A DNA stretch of 52,254 bases from an uncultured Bacilli bacterium (GTDB taxonomy: Bacteria > Bacillota_I > Bacilli_A > RF39 > UBA660), in contig CAKPFM010000008.1 in assembly GCA_934153945.1 (NCBI GenBank), positions 1 to 52,254 of the forward strand. The letters are read 5' to 3'. This document shows, one piece after another, positions 24,055 through 32,348 of the stretch (positions within the stretch are counted from its first letter, which is position 1; every line of letters starts with the position of its first letter). The position numbers and the translations under genes were made by a program. The notes beneath the pieces were generated by a model that saw only the letters and a list, made by a program, of their open reading frames with translations, ran no database searches and had not been told where the DNA came from.

Positions 24055-25189
24055 TTTTGATGATTCATTGATTGATAAAGTTAAAGATTATCCCATTTAT
24101 GAAGTATATGGAAAGATGAAAAATGATTTTATTGGTGGAGGTAGACCGAACAACGAATTAAATGATATTGAAATTGAAAAATTTGAAAGGCATGTTAAAA
24201 AAGTTAGAAAAAATGGTATAAAATTTAATTATTTGCTAAATGGTAGTTGTTTATCTAATAGAGAACAAGATGAAGAATGGCAAAATAAATTTAAAGATTT
24301 TCTAATATATTTATCTAATGTTGGAGTTAATGCCTTAACGGTTTCAAATCCCTTTATTTTACAATTTATAAAAAAATATTTTAAAGGCAAATTTACTGTT
24401 CGTGTTTCTACTTTTGCATGTGTTGATTCTTATGCAAAAGCTAGATATTGGGAAGATATGGGAGCTGATTATATTTGCGCAGATTTTGTAAAAATAAATC
24501 GTGATTTTAATGAATTAAAATATATGGTTGAGCATTTGAAAAAAGCAAAAATTGAACTTTTAGTAACAAATAGTTGCTTGAAAAATTGCCCAATGATTTA
24601 TACACATACAAATGGTTTATCACATGCATCTGGAAGTTCATCAGAAAAAAACAAATATGAAGATTGGGGACTATTTTTCTGCCAAAAAAAAGAATTGGAA
24701 GATTTATCCGAGTATATTAAATCACCATGGGTTAGACCTGAAGATTTAGAATATTATGAAAAAATTGGAATAGAAAATTTTAAAATTACGGAAAGAGATT
24801 TTCCTACAGATGAATTAGTAAAAAGAGTTAAGGCATATACTGAAAGAAATTATGATGGTAATTTATTGGATTTAGTACAGGGACATGGTGTTATTATAAA
24901 AAATGCTTTAGAATTGGAAAAACGAGATGTAAATACAAGAAGTGATATATATAACGAAATAAAAAGGGTAAGAGGCCTAGGGGTTCCAAGAGAGTGTGAT
25001 AGGCATATTTATATAGATAATAAAAAATTAGGAGGCTTTATTAAGTTCTTTGTTTCAGGTAATTGTACTGGGAAGTGTGAACAATGTGGATATTGCAAGA
25101 AAATAGCAGAAAAAAGTATAATCATAAATGAAGAAGTTAGAAAATACTTATTAGATTTGTATAATAAGTATGATAATGTTAAAATATAG
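24032..25189 (+). CDS. U32-like Fe-S protein of the island
   Basis: This 385-residue protein has U32-family features: a TIM-barrel-like N-terminal part (VRVSTFACVDSYAKARYWEDMGADYICADFVKINRDF), C182-x3-C186 and C217, and WVRPEDLEYYEKIGIENFKITER, the family's last barrel segment. A C-terminal cluster C345-x3-C349-x2-C352-x2-C355 is extra and ferredoxin-like. U32 proteins are now linked to oxygen-independent hydroxylation and prephenate-derived RNA modification rather than proteolysis. Here it is embedded in an enzyme operon and may act on a small molecule. The GGAGG site fits ATG 24032 (6 nt) better than ATG 24029. Confidence 0.75.
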   Translation: MKISLATNFDDSLIDKVKDYPIYEVYGKMKNDFIGGGRPNNELNDIEIEKFERHVKKVRKNGIKFNYLLNGSCLSNREQDEEWQNKFKDFLIYLSNVGVNALTVSNPFILQFIKKYFKGKFTVRVSTFACVDSYAKARYWEDMGADYICADFVKINRDFNELKYMVEHLKKAKIELLVTNSCLKNCPMIYTHTNGLSHASGSSSEKNKYEDWGLFFCQKKELEDLSEYIKSPWVRPEDLEYYEKIGIENFKITERDFPTDELVKRVKAYTERNYDGNLLDLVQGHGVIIKNALELEKRDVNTRSDIYNEIKRVRGLGVPRECDRHIYIDNKKLGGFIKFFVSGNCTGKCEQCGYCKKIAEKSIIINEEVRKYLLDLYNKYDNVKI

Positions 25190-25206
25190 AGCCAAGGAGG
25201 TATATT

Positions 25207-25818
25207 ATGAAAAAATTGATTTACTTAACTACAAATAAATTTAAAATGAAAGAAGCAAATTTATTTTTTAAGTCAAAATATGGTTTTGATTTAGAAATAA
25301 TGGATCCATCTTTTGAAATACCAGAGATACAAGCTAAAAATTGTGCAGATGTTGTTAGATTCAGTGTTAAATATGCTGCTGAAAAATTAGGATATCCAGT
25401 ATTAAAATCAGATAGTGGACTATATGTTGAGTGCTTAGGAGGATTGCCTGGACCATATAATGCATATTTTGATAAGCAAATTGGTGTTGAGAGATTTTTA
25501 AAATTAATTAAGAATGAAGAAAATAGAAATGCAAGATTGGAACACACATATGGATATTGTGCTCCAGGCGAAGAACCTATTGTTTTTTCAGGTGGATCAC
25601 TTGGAACAATTTCATACGAATCAAAAGGAAATCCAGAGCTAGGAAGATGGCATGACATGTTTTTTATACCTGAAGGTGAAAATAGAACTTTATGTGAAAT
25701 AAGAGAACAAGATCCAGAATATGAAGCAACTTTTTATGGAACGGCTGCTGATGATTTTGCTAAGTGGTATATTGAAAAAATTAACAATAGAACTCTTCAA
25801 ATTGGTGGTAAAAAATGA
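25207..25818 (+). CDS. Ham1/RdgB-like nucleotide pyrophosphatase
   Basis: Family motifs are present in order: an N-terminal TTNKFKMKEA strand-loop, EIPEIQA near 39-45, LKSDSGLYVECLGGLPGPYNAYF (about 65-87) and the C-terminal ATFYGTAAD near the usual SHR/A position. RdgB enzymes hydrolyse non-canonical purine NTPs (ITP, XTP). At 203 residues the size is right. Its location inside a biosynthetic-type operon, not near rph as in Bacillus, suggests a dedicated substrate, for example a modified nucleotide, or self-protection. It has an AAGGAGG ribosome site. The next gene overlaps by 4 bp. Confidence 0.85.
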   Translation: MKKLIYLTTNKFKMKEANLFFKSKYGFDLEIMDPSFEIPEIQAKNCADVVRFSVKYAAEKLGYPVLKSDSGLYVECLGGLPGPYNAYFDKQIGVERFLKLIKNEENRNARLEHTYGYCAPGEEPIVFSGGSLGTISYESKGNPELGRWHDMFFIPEGENRTLCEIREQDPEYEATFYGTAADDFAKWYIEKINNRTLQIGGKK

Positions 25819-26399
25819 AAATATTATTTTTAACAGGACCACATGCTGTTGGTAAAAGTTATTTTATGCAGCAATTAGCTACTACAAATAATTTTTTTCA
25901 GTTTGATACAGGACCAGAAATGAGAAGAATGCACAAAGAGAGCTTATCAGAAAAAAATATAGGTGAATGGGTTGATGAATTGGAAAAAGCTTATGGACCA
26001 CTTGTTACTTGTGATATGCTTTGTAAAGTTTTAGAATCTAGAGAAAGAGACACTGATAATATAATAATTACAGGTTTTAGGCAAATTGAAGGTATTGAGT
26101 ATATGATTAACTATTTTCAACCTGAAAATTATGAAATTCTTTATATTGATGGAATTTTTGAATTATTAAAAAGTAATTTTATATTACGTGAAAATAGAAA
26201 TATATCTGATGAAGATTTTGAAAAGTATTTATTTTCTGAAGAAGAATGGGGATTAAGAAATCTTAAAGATTATGTTTTAAATAATCCATCAAATTGCAGG
26301 TACATAAAAAAACAAAGTAATGGTGATGAAATAACAACAGATATTTTCAAAGACAATAAAGTATTAAAGCTAAATTACAAAGGTGATCAAAATGATTAA
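25815..26399 (+). CDS. P-loop nucleoside/nucleotide kinase-like protein
   Basis: A Walker A loop GPHAVGKS (residues 8-15) begins the 194-residue protein, followed by FDTGPEMRRMH and a later NIIITGFRQIEGIEY segment resembling the D/G-F strand of NMP and dephospho-CoA kinases. REN-rich and EEEWGLRNL parts may be the lid. It is translationally coupled to the pyrophosphatase (ATGA overlap), implying related substrates. The exact substrate cannot be named. Confidence 0.7.
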   Translation: MKILFLTGPHAVGKSYFMQQLATTNNFFQFDTGPEMRRMHKESLSEKNIGEWVDELEKAYGPLVTCDMLCKVLESRERDTDNIIITGFRQIEGIEYMINYFQPENYEILYIDGIFELLKSNFILRENRNISDEDFEKYLFSEEEWGLRNLKDYVLNNPSNCRYIKKQSNGDEITTDIFKDNKVLKLNYKGDQND

Positions 26400-27063
26400 T
26401 TTAAACTCAATGGAAACAGATAAAATTGAATTGATGGATCAATATTTTGATTCACGTGTTGATGTATATGATGAAATTCATCAACAAACAGGTATATCTT
26501 GGGGGAAGCAAATAAGAGATATAGTATCAAAATATATATCTTCACAAAAATGTAAGATACTTGATTTAGGTTGTGGAACTGGATTAGAACTAGAAGAAAT
26601 TTTGAAAAAAACTCCAGAATCTGAAATAGTTTGTATTGATCTTTCAAAGGAAATGTTGAAAAAATTGGAGATTAAATATAGAAATTATAATATAAAAACA
26701 ATTAATCAAAATTTTTTTGATGTAGAATTAGGAAATGATGAATATGATTATGTTATATCAGTAATGGCTTTACATCATTTTTTTGAAAAAGAAAAAATAT
26801 TATTATATAAAAGAATTTTTTCTTCACTAAAAGCAACTGGATTATTTATAAATAGTGATTATATAATTGATGATTCAAATTATGAATTGGAAAGATTTGA
26901 ACAATTAAAAAAGATTCGAAAAGAATATCCTGGACAACTATTTCATTTTGATATTCCTTTTACTGAAGAAAGAGAACGTAAAGTAATAGTTGAAAGTGGA
27001 TTTAGTACAATTGATAAAGTGTATGAAAATAAAAAAACTAAAATATTAATTAATAAAAAATAA
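26392..27063 (+). CDS. SAM-dependent class I methyltransferase
   Basis: Motif I is ILDLGCGTGLELEEIL (about residues 55-70), the acidic residue ending strand 2 lies in IVCIDLSKEML, and YDYVISVMALHHF is the family's motif II-like strand. Small-molecule methyltransferases of the UbiE/Methyltransf_25 kind look like this. ATG 26392 follows AAGGTGATC. It overlaps the kinase gene by 8 bp. It is the second methyltransferase of the cluster besides the fused domain. Confidence 0.88.
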   Translation: MINLNSMETDKIELMDQYFDSRVDVYDEIHQQTGISWGKQIRDIVSKYISSQKCKILDLGCGTGLELEEILKKTPESEIVCIDLSKEMLKKLEIKYRNYNIKTINQNFFDVELGNDEYDYVISVMALHHFFEKEKILLYKRIFSSLKATGLFINSDYIIDDSNYELERFEQLKKIRKEYPGQLFHFDIPFTEERERKVIVESGFSTIDKVYENKKTKILINKK

Positions 27064-27084
27064 TCTATTAGGGAGACTTTGGAT

Positions 27085-28326
27085 ATGAGTGAAAAATATT
27101 TGATAATTAATGCAGAAAGTTCATCATTAAAATTTTCTTTATATGTAATGCCAGAACAAGTAGAAATGATAAATGGTTTAGTAGAAAAAATAGGAAATGA
27201 TGATAGTTGCTATACTTTGAAATTTAATAAACAGAAAATAGAAAAAAATAGAATCATAAATAATCATACAGAGGCTGTTAAAGTTATGTTAGAAGAATTA
27301 ATAGCATACAATATAATTGACAGTGTAGAAGATATTAAAGGAATTGGTCATCGTGTACTACATGGTGGTGAATTTTATTCAGATTCAGTAATAATAGATG
27401 ATGATGTATTATCAAATATTAAATCTTTAACAAAATTAGGACCTTTACATCATCCTGGAGAGATAGCAGGTATTGAAAGTATGAACGAAGTATTACCAAC
27501 TGTTCCACAAGTTGCTGTATTTGATACAGCATTCCATCAAACAATGCCAATTGACAATTATATGTATGCTGTACCATATGATTGGTACAAAGAAAACGGT
27601 GTTAGAAAGTATGGATTTCATGGAACTAGTCATAAATATATAACAGAAAAAATGCAATCTATTTTGAATAATGATGAAATAAATTTGATTATATGTCATA
27701 TAGGCAGTGGAGCTAGTATTTCATGCATCCAAAATGGAATATGTATTGATACTACAATGGGCTTAACTCCTTTGGACGGATTAATTATGGGTACAAGATC
27801 AGGAGCCATTGATAGTTCAATAATAGAATATATAAGTAAAGAAAAAAATCTATCTATAGAACAAATTACATCTATACTAAATAAGAATAGTGGATTGATT
27901 GGTATTGCGGGAAAGAATGATTTTAGAGACTTAGAAGCTTTAGCAAACAATGGTGATAAGAAAGCACAATTAGCAATTCAAATGATGAAAAAGTCAATTA
28001 TAAAGTGTATTGCACAATATTACTTTGAATTAGATGGTAATCTTGATGCTATTGTATTTACTGCTGGAATTGGAGAGAATGCTATTTTGCTAAGAGAAGA
28101 TTTAGTAAATTCACTATCAAATATCATGGGTATAGAATTAGATCAAGAAGCTAATAATAATATTTCTAGATATAAATCAAGTCAATCAGGTTTTATATCA
28201 AAGCCAGGATCAAAAACTAAAGTTATTGTTTTGCCAACTAATGAAGAATATATAATATTAAAAGATACTTATAATTTAAGTAAACACTTAAAAGAAAAAA
28301 ATTACCAAAAGGTAATAAAAAGATAG
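27085..28326 (+). CDS. acetate kinase homologue of the island
   Basis: The whole acetate-kinase (ASKHA) fold is present: HRVLHGG, FDTAFHQTMP, RKYGFHGTSHKYI, ICHIGSGASI, DTTMGLTPLDGLIMGTRSG and FTAGIGEN. Two otherwise invariant places differ: the N-terminal N-A-G-SSSLKF loop reads NAE (Glu11) and RSGDIDP reads RSGAIDS. It is also longer at the C-terminus, with a KHLKEKNYQKVIKR tail. Two further ackA genes occur in this window. The changes and the operon context suggest another carboxylate or phosphorylated substrate, or ATP supply within the pathway; both are inference. Start ATG 27085 follows GGGAGA. Confidence 0.85.
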   Translation: MSEKYLIINAESSSLKFSLYVMPEQVEMINGLVEKIGNDDSCYTLKFNKQKIEKNRIINNHTEAVKVMLEELIAYNIIDSVEDIKGIGHRVLHGGEFYSDSVIIDDDVLSNIKSLTKLGPLHHPGEIAGIESMNEVLPTVPQVAVFDTAFHQTMPIDNYMYAVPYDWYKENGVRKYGFHGTSHKYITEKMQSILNNDEINLIICHIGSGASISCIQNGICIDTTMGLTPLDGLIMGTRSGAIDSSIIEYISKEKNLSIEQITSILNKNSGLIGIAGKNDFRDLEALANNGDKKAQLAIQMMKKSIIKCIAQYYFELDGNLDAIVFTAGIGENAILLREDLVNSLSNIMGIELDQEANNNISRYKSSQSGFISKPGSKTKVIVLPTNEEYIILKDTYNLSKHLKEKNYQKVIKR

Positions 28327-28340
28327 TTTTTGGAGTTTTA

Positions 28341-28991
28341 ATGAATAAAATTGAAATAGATGAGCGAAATATAATTAACTTTATTTTTGATACTATGTAT
28401 TCATCTAAAATTAGTTTAGAAAAATTAGAAAATGCAAGATTCCATCATAATACCAATTATAAAAATGCGCCATTAGTATGTAGATATGGAATTATGCCAT
28501 TATTAAAATTAAATAAGATTGGGATAAGAAATGATTCAGAAGAATTACTAAAGAAAATGGATGATACGGAATCACATATAAATGGTAATGATGGAATATC
28601 GTTAGCTGTCATAGGATTAACAGATTTATATGATTATGAAGATGAGTATAATCCTTTAGAGCCGCATGTTGTTGACTTTATTATTTCAAGTAATATAAAA
28701 GCACATAGAAACACATTACATTATGGTAATGAATATATACATTATGGAAGCATAGAATCAAAAAATATTTTAAGCCTTGATTTTAGAATTTTGGAATATA
28801 TTAGTTTAAAAGGGAATAAACAGGTATCAAGAAATAAATTAATAGAAATGTATAATTCTTTATTAGAATCAGCAATTATTATAAAACAATTGGAATTAGG
28901 ATTATTATTAAGAGAAATGTCATTAAATAATTCATTTGGAATTGATATTGATAAATTTTCTAAATCAAATAGTTTGATTCTAAAAAAGTAG
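28341..28991 (+). CDS. unknown protein ending the island operon
   Basis: The 216-residue soluble protein was not recognised. It has an N-terminal FHHNTNY-x5-LVCRYGIMPLLKLNKIGI, then SHINGNDGISLAVIGL and HYGNEYIHYGSIESKNILSL. The order H-x-T/N, 'I-L/K-x-G-I' and a later 'N/G-E-Y-I-x-x-G-S-I' block vaguely recalls ADP-ribosyltransferase-like (DUF4433/KptA-type) proteins, but this is only a resemblance. It starts 14 bp after the acetate-kinase homologue with a TTTTGGAG site and ends at a terminator, so it belongs to the same transcript. Confidence 0.6.
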   Translation: MNKIEIDERNIINFIFDTMYSSKISLEKLENARFHHNTNYKNAPLVCRYGIMPLLKLNKIGIRNDSEELLKKMDDTESHINGNDGISLAVIGLTDLYDYEDEYNPLEPHVVDFIISSNIKAHRNTLHYGNEYIHYGSIESKNILSLDFRILEYISLKGNKQVSRNKLIEMYNSLLESAIIIKQLELGLLLREMSLNNSFGIDIDKFSKSNSLILKK

Positions 28992-29015
28992 CATAAAATT
29001 ATTGCTACCTTTTCT
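28988..29015 (+). terminator. terminator of the island operon
   Basis: GTAGCA pairs with TGCTAC around an AT-rich loop and is followed by CTTTTCTTT. It overlaps the last stop codon. Confidence 0.55.
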
Positions 29016-29092
29016 TTGGTAAAATGGATATAGTGATTGATATTAATCTATCATCTTTTGCTCTTAGAAGTTGTTCTACTTCTTCCGTTAGA

Positions 29093-29223
29093 GCACCAAA
29101 TTGATTGATACTCGAACTTTTTATTCGATAGTAATAAATATTAACTAGAAGTACCATCTAGTTTTTTTGTTATCTTAAAATGAAAGTGAAGATTTTTTTA
29201 TGAGGGTAAAAGTAAAAGAATTA
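29093..29223 (+). repeat. 131-bp direct repeat, copy 2
   Basis: Matches 18966-19096 with two substitutions. It starts GCACCAAATTGATTG, but unrelated DNA precedes it instead of a tRNA end. It marks the right boundary of the island. Confidence 0.9.
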
Positions 29224-29349
29224 AAAATTAGTAATAAATTACAAAAGAAAATTGATATGATATGTAGATTTGTAGGCGTGAATTCAACACTAATAGGTAT
29301 ATGTGTAAGAAATATCAAATGGAGAAATAATTTTGGAAATGAGATATGA
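29200..29349 (+). CDS. 49-residue protein sharing its N-terminus with the gene at 19073
   Basis: The ORF starts in repeat copy 2 with MRVKVKEL and continues ISNKLQKKIDMICRFVGVNSTLIGICVRNIKW. It has the same start context as the copy-1 gene but a different remainder. It is followed at once by a perfect hairpin (AAACCCCATT/AATGGGGTTT, 29351-29378). A real small gene is possible; a truncated or chimeric one is equally so. Confidence 0.35.
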   Translation: MRVKVKELKISNKLQKKIDMICRFVGVNSTLIGICVRNIKWRNNFGNEI

Positions 29350-29350
29350 T

Positions 29351-29707
29351 AAACCCCATTTCTATAAAAATGGGGTTTATAAAAGAATAGTATATTTACT
29401 AAATAGAAGTTAGTTATTTCAGTTCAAATCTATAAATGATTGTTAATAGATAATATACGTTTTTTAATTTTTTTATTTGATTGTTCAAGTTCTTCCTTCT
29501 TTTGTTTTTGAATTTTCTCTAGCAATGAACATTTCTTTTTATTCCTTGCTTTATTTGTTCTATAATATTATCAATTTTTTGCATTTTACTCTCTATAATT
29601 AATGTTATTCTATCATATACTTTGTCAAACTTATTTTAATTATATATTTATTTTTTATTTAATTTATGTTATCATATACTATAAATTTTATTGAGGTGAA
29701 ATATTTT
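29351..29707. other. intergenic stretch without a credible gene
   Basis: It holds a perfect 10-bp hairpin at 29351-29378, weakly terminator-like, then AT-rich DNA. Short broken reading frames on the minus strand (for example a 21-codon frame near 29580) look like decayed remnants. No promoter of good quality was found for the next gene apart from TATAAA near 29683. Confidence 0.5.
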
Positions 29708-30916
29708 ATGGTAATTTCAGGCAGTAATCTAAATAAACTAAATGGGTTGTATAGATTTAATATGACAAATTATAATAATGAAAAGTTTAAAGCCTTAGGT
29801 TTAGAGCCTTCATATTTAATACTTTATCCAAGATATATTAATTTAGAAGGTAATATTTTTGGAACAACATCAACACTACATAAAGAATTTAATTTAACTA
29901 ATGATATTAAAAATATACTTACAGTTATGAACAGCAATATATATGGTAGGTATGATAAACCCGCTAATGGTTTTTTATGTGATAATTACTCCTTTAGTTT
30001 TTCAATTTGTAATCATCAAATATTTTTTAATGATCTAATGTCGTTAAGTATTTATAAAAATAATTTAAATATTAGGAATGAAATTAATAAAAAATTCAAT
30101 TTAAAGGATGAATTTTATGAACCCACAGAAAGAGAAATCTATCAGTGTTATGTTGAAGAGTATATTAGAAAATGGTGTATTGGTCATGAATATAGTTTAA
30201 AGTCTTATACTTTTAATCTAACACCTGAAGAATATTTTGAATTAATGATTTCTTCACAAAAACGAAATTTGAAACCCTATACAAATTCTAATGATTTAAG
30301 TGGTTATGATATAAGACATTTGTTAAATCATAATGCAAATATATTTTTAAATCATAAATGTTCTTGGGATACAACAGGTGTATATAATGAAGAAACTAAA
30401 AATTATATTAATTCTATCTTGCAAACAAAATTAGATATATATGACTTTTTTTATAAGTTTTCTAGACAAGCAAAGAATTGGCAACAAGCAATTAAAGAGT
30501 TATTAACAGCATTTAATATATATCATGAATTTGTAAAAGTAGAAAGAGATCCATTAAATCCATTTTGTGATGATTCGGATTATGCTGAAAGAAATTATTG
30601 GGACAAAATGTTTTATAAATCTTCTTTTGACATGTTAGTTCAATTTATTGGTTTTGATAAAATTGAAACACAACGTTACAAAACAATTACTACATCTAAA
30701 TCTAATATTTATGAAGTGTTTTTTAATTTATTAATTATGGAATATAATATTGTTCAATTACCTAGATTAGTATTTGATGAAGAAACCCAACATTTTAGAT
30801 GGATTTATCCTAATAAATTTACTAATTGTGGAATCAATAGAGAATGTGAAAATGAAATTAAATTAATTAAAAAATATATTCCATATGAAGAAAGATATAA
30901 GTTTTTCAGGGAATAA
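29708..30916 (+). CDS. unknown 402-residue protein
   Basis: ATG 29708 lies behind TTGAGGTGAAAT and starts MVISGSNLNKLNGLYRF. There is no signal peptide or membrane segment. The protein is rich in Tyr, Asn and aromatic residues, with CDDSDYAERNYWDKMFYKSSFDMLVQFIGFDKI near residue 290-325 and a CGINRECENEIKLIKKYIPY end. I recognise no family. It follows the island and is flanked by long AT-rich spacers, so it may be accessory DNA too. A role cannot be assigned. Confidence 0.65.
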   Translation: MVISGSNLNKLNGLYRFNMTNYNNEKFKALGLEPSYLILYPRYINLEGNIFGTTSTLHKEFNLTNDIKNILTVMNSNIYGRYDKPANGFLCDNYSFSFSICNHQIFFNDLMSLSIYKNNLNIRNEINKKFNLKDEFYEPTEREIYQCYVEEYIRKWCIGHEYSLKSYTFNLTPEEYFELMISSQKRNLKPYTNSNDLSGYDIRHLLNHNANIFLNHKCSWDTTGVYNEETKNYINSILQTKLDIYDFFYKFSRQAKNWQQAIKELLTAFNIYHEFVKVERDPLNPFCDDSDYAERNYWDKMFYKSSFDMLVQFIGFDKIETQRYKTITTSKSNIYEVFFNLLIMEYNIVQLPRLVFDEETQHFRWIYPNKFTNCGINRECENEIKLIKKYIPYEERYKFFRE

Positions 30917-31084
30917 ATGTTATTATTTGTAAAATGTCTATTTTTTCTTGACTACTTCATGATTAGTTCATTTTTTTCTTATATTTTTAATATAAATGTA
31001 ATTATAGAAAATAAATTTTAGTTATATATCATAAAAATAATTTTAGTTGTAATTAAAATTATTCGTTAATAAATTTAATAATTC

Positions 31085-31113
31085 TTGAATAATCACGAAA
31101 AATTAGTTATAAT
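31085..31113 (+). promoter_or_regulatory. promoter for the VirB2-like gene
   Basis: TTGAAT and TATAAT are 17 bp apart, and AGGTAGGGG lies before the ATG at 31137. Confidence 0.65.
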
Positions 31114-31136
31114 TATTTATAGGTAGGGGATTAGTT

Positions 31137-32249
31137 ATGAAAAAGATAATACAATTTTTAACAATTTTAGTGCTTACATTTTTAGGAATTAACAATGTTA
31201 AAGCAGAGGATAAATATGGTATATATTGTGAGTATGGAGAAAATAAATGGTTTTTGATTGAATCATCTTCATTAAATAGTGTTCCAACATTTGATTATTC
31301 AGATGAATATGGGTATATATTTAAGGGTTATTTTGAAAAAAGTAATTACCCATCTTCTACACTAAGTAGCAAAGAAGAAGTAGCTTGGTTAATAAGTAAT
31401 GAACTATTAGTAGAAACAAGCGAAGGATTTCTTTGGAATTGTCCACAAGCAAAAGTTTTTAATAATAAGGCAGTTTCTGATTTATCCGCAAAAACATATT
31501 TAGGTAAAAATTTTCTAGAAGTTGATACTTCAATAATGGATAGTGCTAAAAAAAGCGCATCATGTGGTTCAACTTCAGACATTCCTTTAGCTCTTCCTAT
31601 ATTTATTCACAATATAATATCTATAATCAAAATATTAATACCCGTTTTACTAATAATATTGGGGATGTTAGATTTTGGTAAAGCTGTTGCAAGTAATGAT
31701 GAAAAAACAATGAATGAATCAAAAAATAAATTTGTAAAAAGAATAATTGGTGCTGTTGCAATATTTCTTGTAGTTGCAGTAACTCAATTTATATTTAAAG
31801 CTATAAATATAAAAAATTCTAATGATATTATATCTTGCATCAATTGTTTCGTAAATAATGATTGTAAAACAGTATATACATTTGAAGAAAGTGATAGTAA
31901 TAATAGTGGTAATAGTAGTAACTCAAAAAACTGTTCCAATTATACTTATTATAATTGCCCAACTACATCTCAAAGTGGAATGCAATGTAAACAAAACCCA
32001 GTAAAACATACTTGCCAATATGCAGAAATAAAATTTGAATGTTCTGACTATACTGCAGAGTCTTGTCCAGCTAGAGATGAATTAAACGATATATGTAAAG
32101 TAGAAAATAATAAGTGTGAAAGGGATACATCTTTTAAGAAATGCCCTGATTATTCTTATCAAGATTGTCCTATTAATGGAACAGCAGAAAATGGTGATGA
32201 GTGTAAAATTGAGTCAACAGGTGGTATAAGAATGTGTGTACAAAAATAG
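31137..32249 (+). CDS. secreted TrbC/VirB2-like protein with Cys-rich tail
   Basis: A cleavable signal (MKKIIQFLTILVLTFLGINNVKA) is followed by an extracellular domain of about 125 residues. Two closely spaced hydrophobic helices (about 150-172 and 198-222; IPVLLIILGMLDFGKAVAS ... IIGAVAIFLVVAVTQFIF) have the TrbC/VirB2 pilin-like pattern. The C-terminal ~130 residues are Cys-rich, with repeated C-x-Y-x3-CP units (CSNYTYYNCP, CSDYTAESCP, CPDYSYQDCP), probably disulfide-bonded. No other type IV secretion genes are adjacent. A surface or pilus-like role is inference. It has its own promoter and a terminator overlapping the stop. Confidence 0.7.
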   Translation: MKKIIQFLTILVLTFLGINNVKAEDKYGIYCEYGENKWFLIESSSLNSVPTFDYSDEYGYIFKGYFEKSNYPSSTLSSKEEVAWLISNELLVETSEGFLWNCPQAKVFNNKAVSDLSAKTYLGKNFLEVDTSIMDSAKKSASCGSTSDIPLALPIFIHNIISIIKILIPVLLIILGMLDFGKAVASNDEKTMNESKNKFVKRIIGAVAIFLVVAVTQFIFKAINIKNSNDIISCINCFVNNDCKTVYTFEESDSNNSGNSSNSKNCSNYTYYNCPTTSQSGMQCKQNPVKHTCQYAEIKFECSDYTAESCPARDELNDICKVENNKCERDTSFKKCPDYSYQDCPINGTAENGDECKIESTGGIRMCVQK

Positions 32250-32270
32250 GTTAAAAATTAACCTATTTTT
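32242..32270 (+). terminator. terminator after the VirB2-like gene
   Basis: AAAAATAGGTTAA and TTAACCTATTTTT form a perfect 13-bp stem with an AAA loop and a terminal T run. Confidence 0.8.
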
Positions 32271-32290
32271 GCTAGATTAAACTGCTCATT

Positions 32291-32319
32291 TTGACAAATA
32301 AGAAGAAAAATGTTATAAT
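32291..32319 (+). promoter_or_regulatory. consensus promoter for ysxC-der
   Basis: TTGACA and TATAAT with a 17-bp spacer, a perfect sigma-A match, located 30 bp before the ysxC start. Confidence 0.8.
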
Positions 32320-32348
32320 CTTCTTCGTCTTGAAAAAAGGTGAAAAAT

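Noticed and set aside
25221..25658. Minus-strand 145-codon ORF opposite the Ham1-like gene
   Set aside because: The plus strand encodes a full Ham1 family protein; the antisense ORF has no start signals.
29005..29157. Minus-strand 50-codon ORF ending ALTEEVEQLLRAKDDRLISITISILPKKR
   Set aside because: It starts inside repeat copy 2, lacks a good ribosome site and matches nothing known; it may be a decayed gene end, but the evidence is too thin for a feature.
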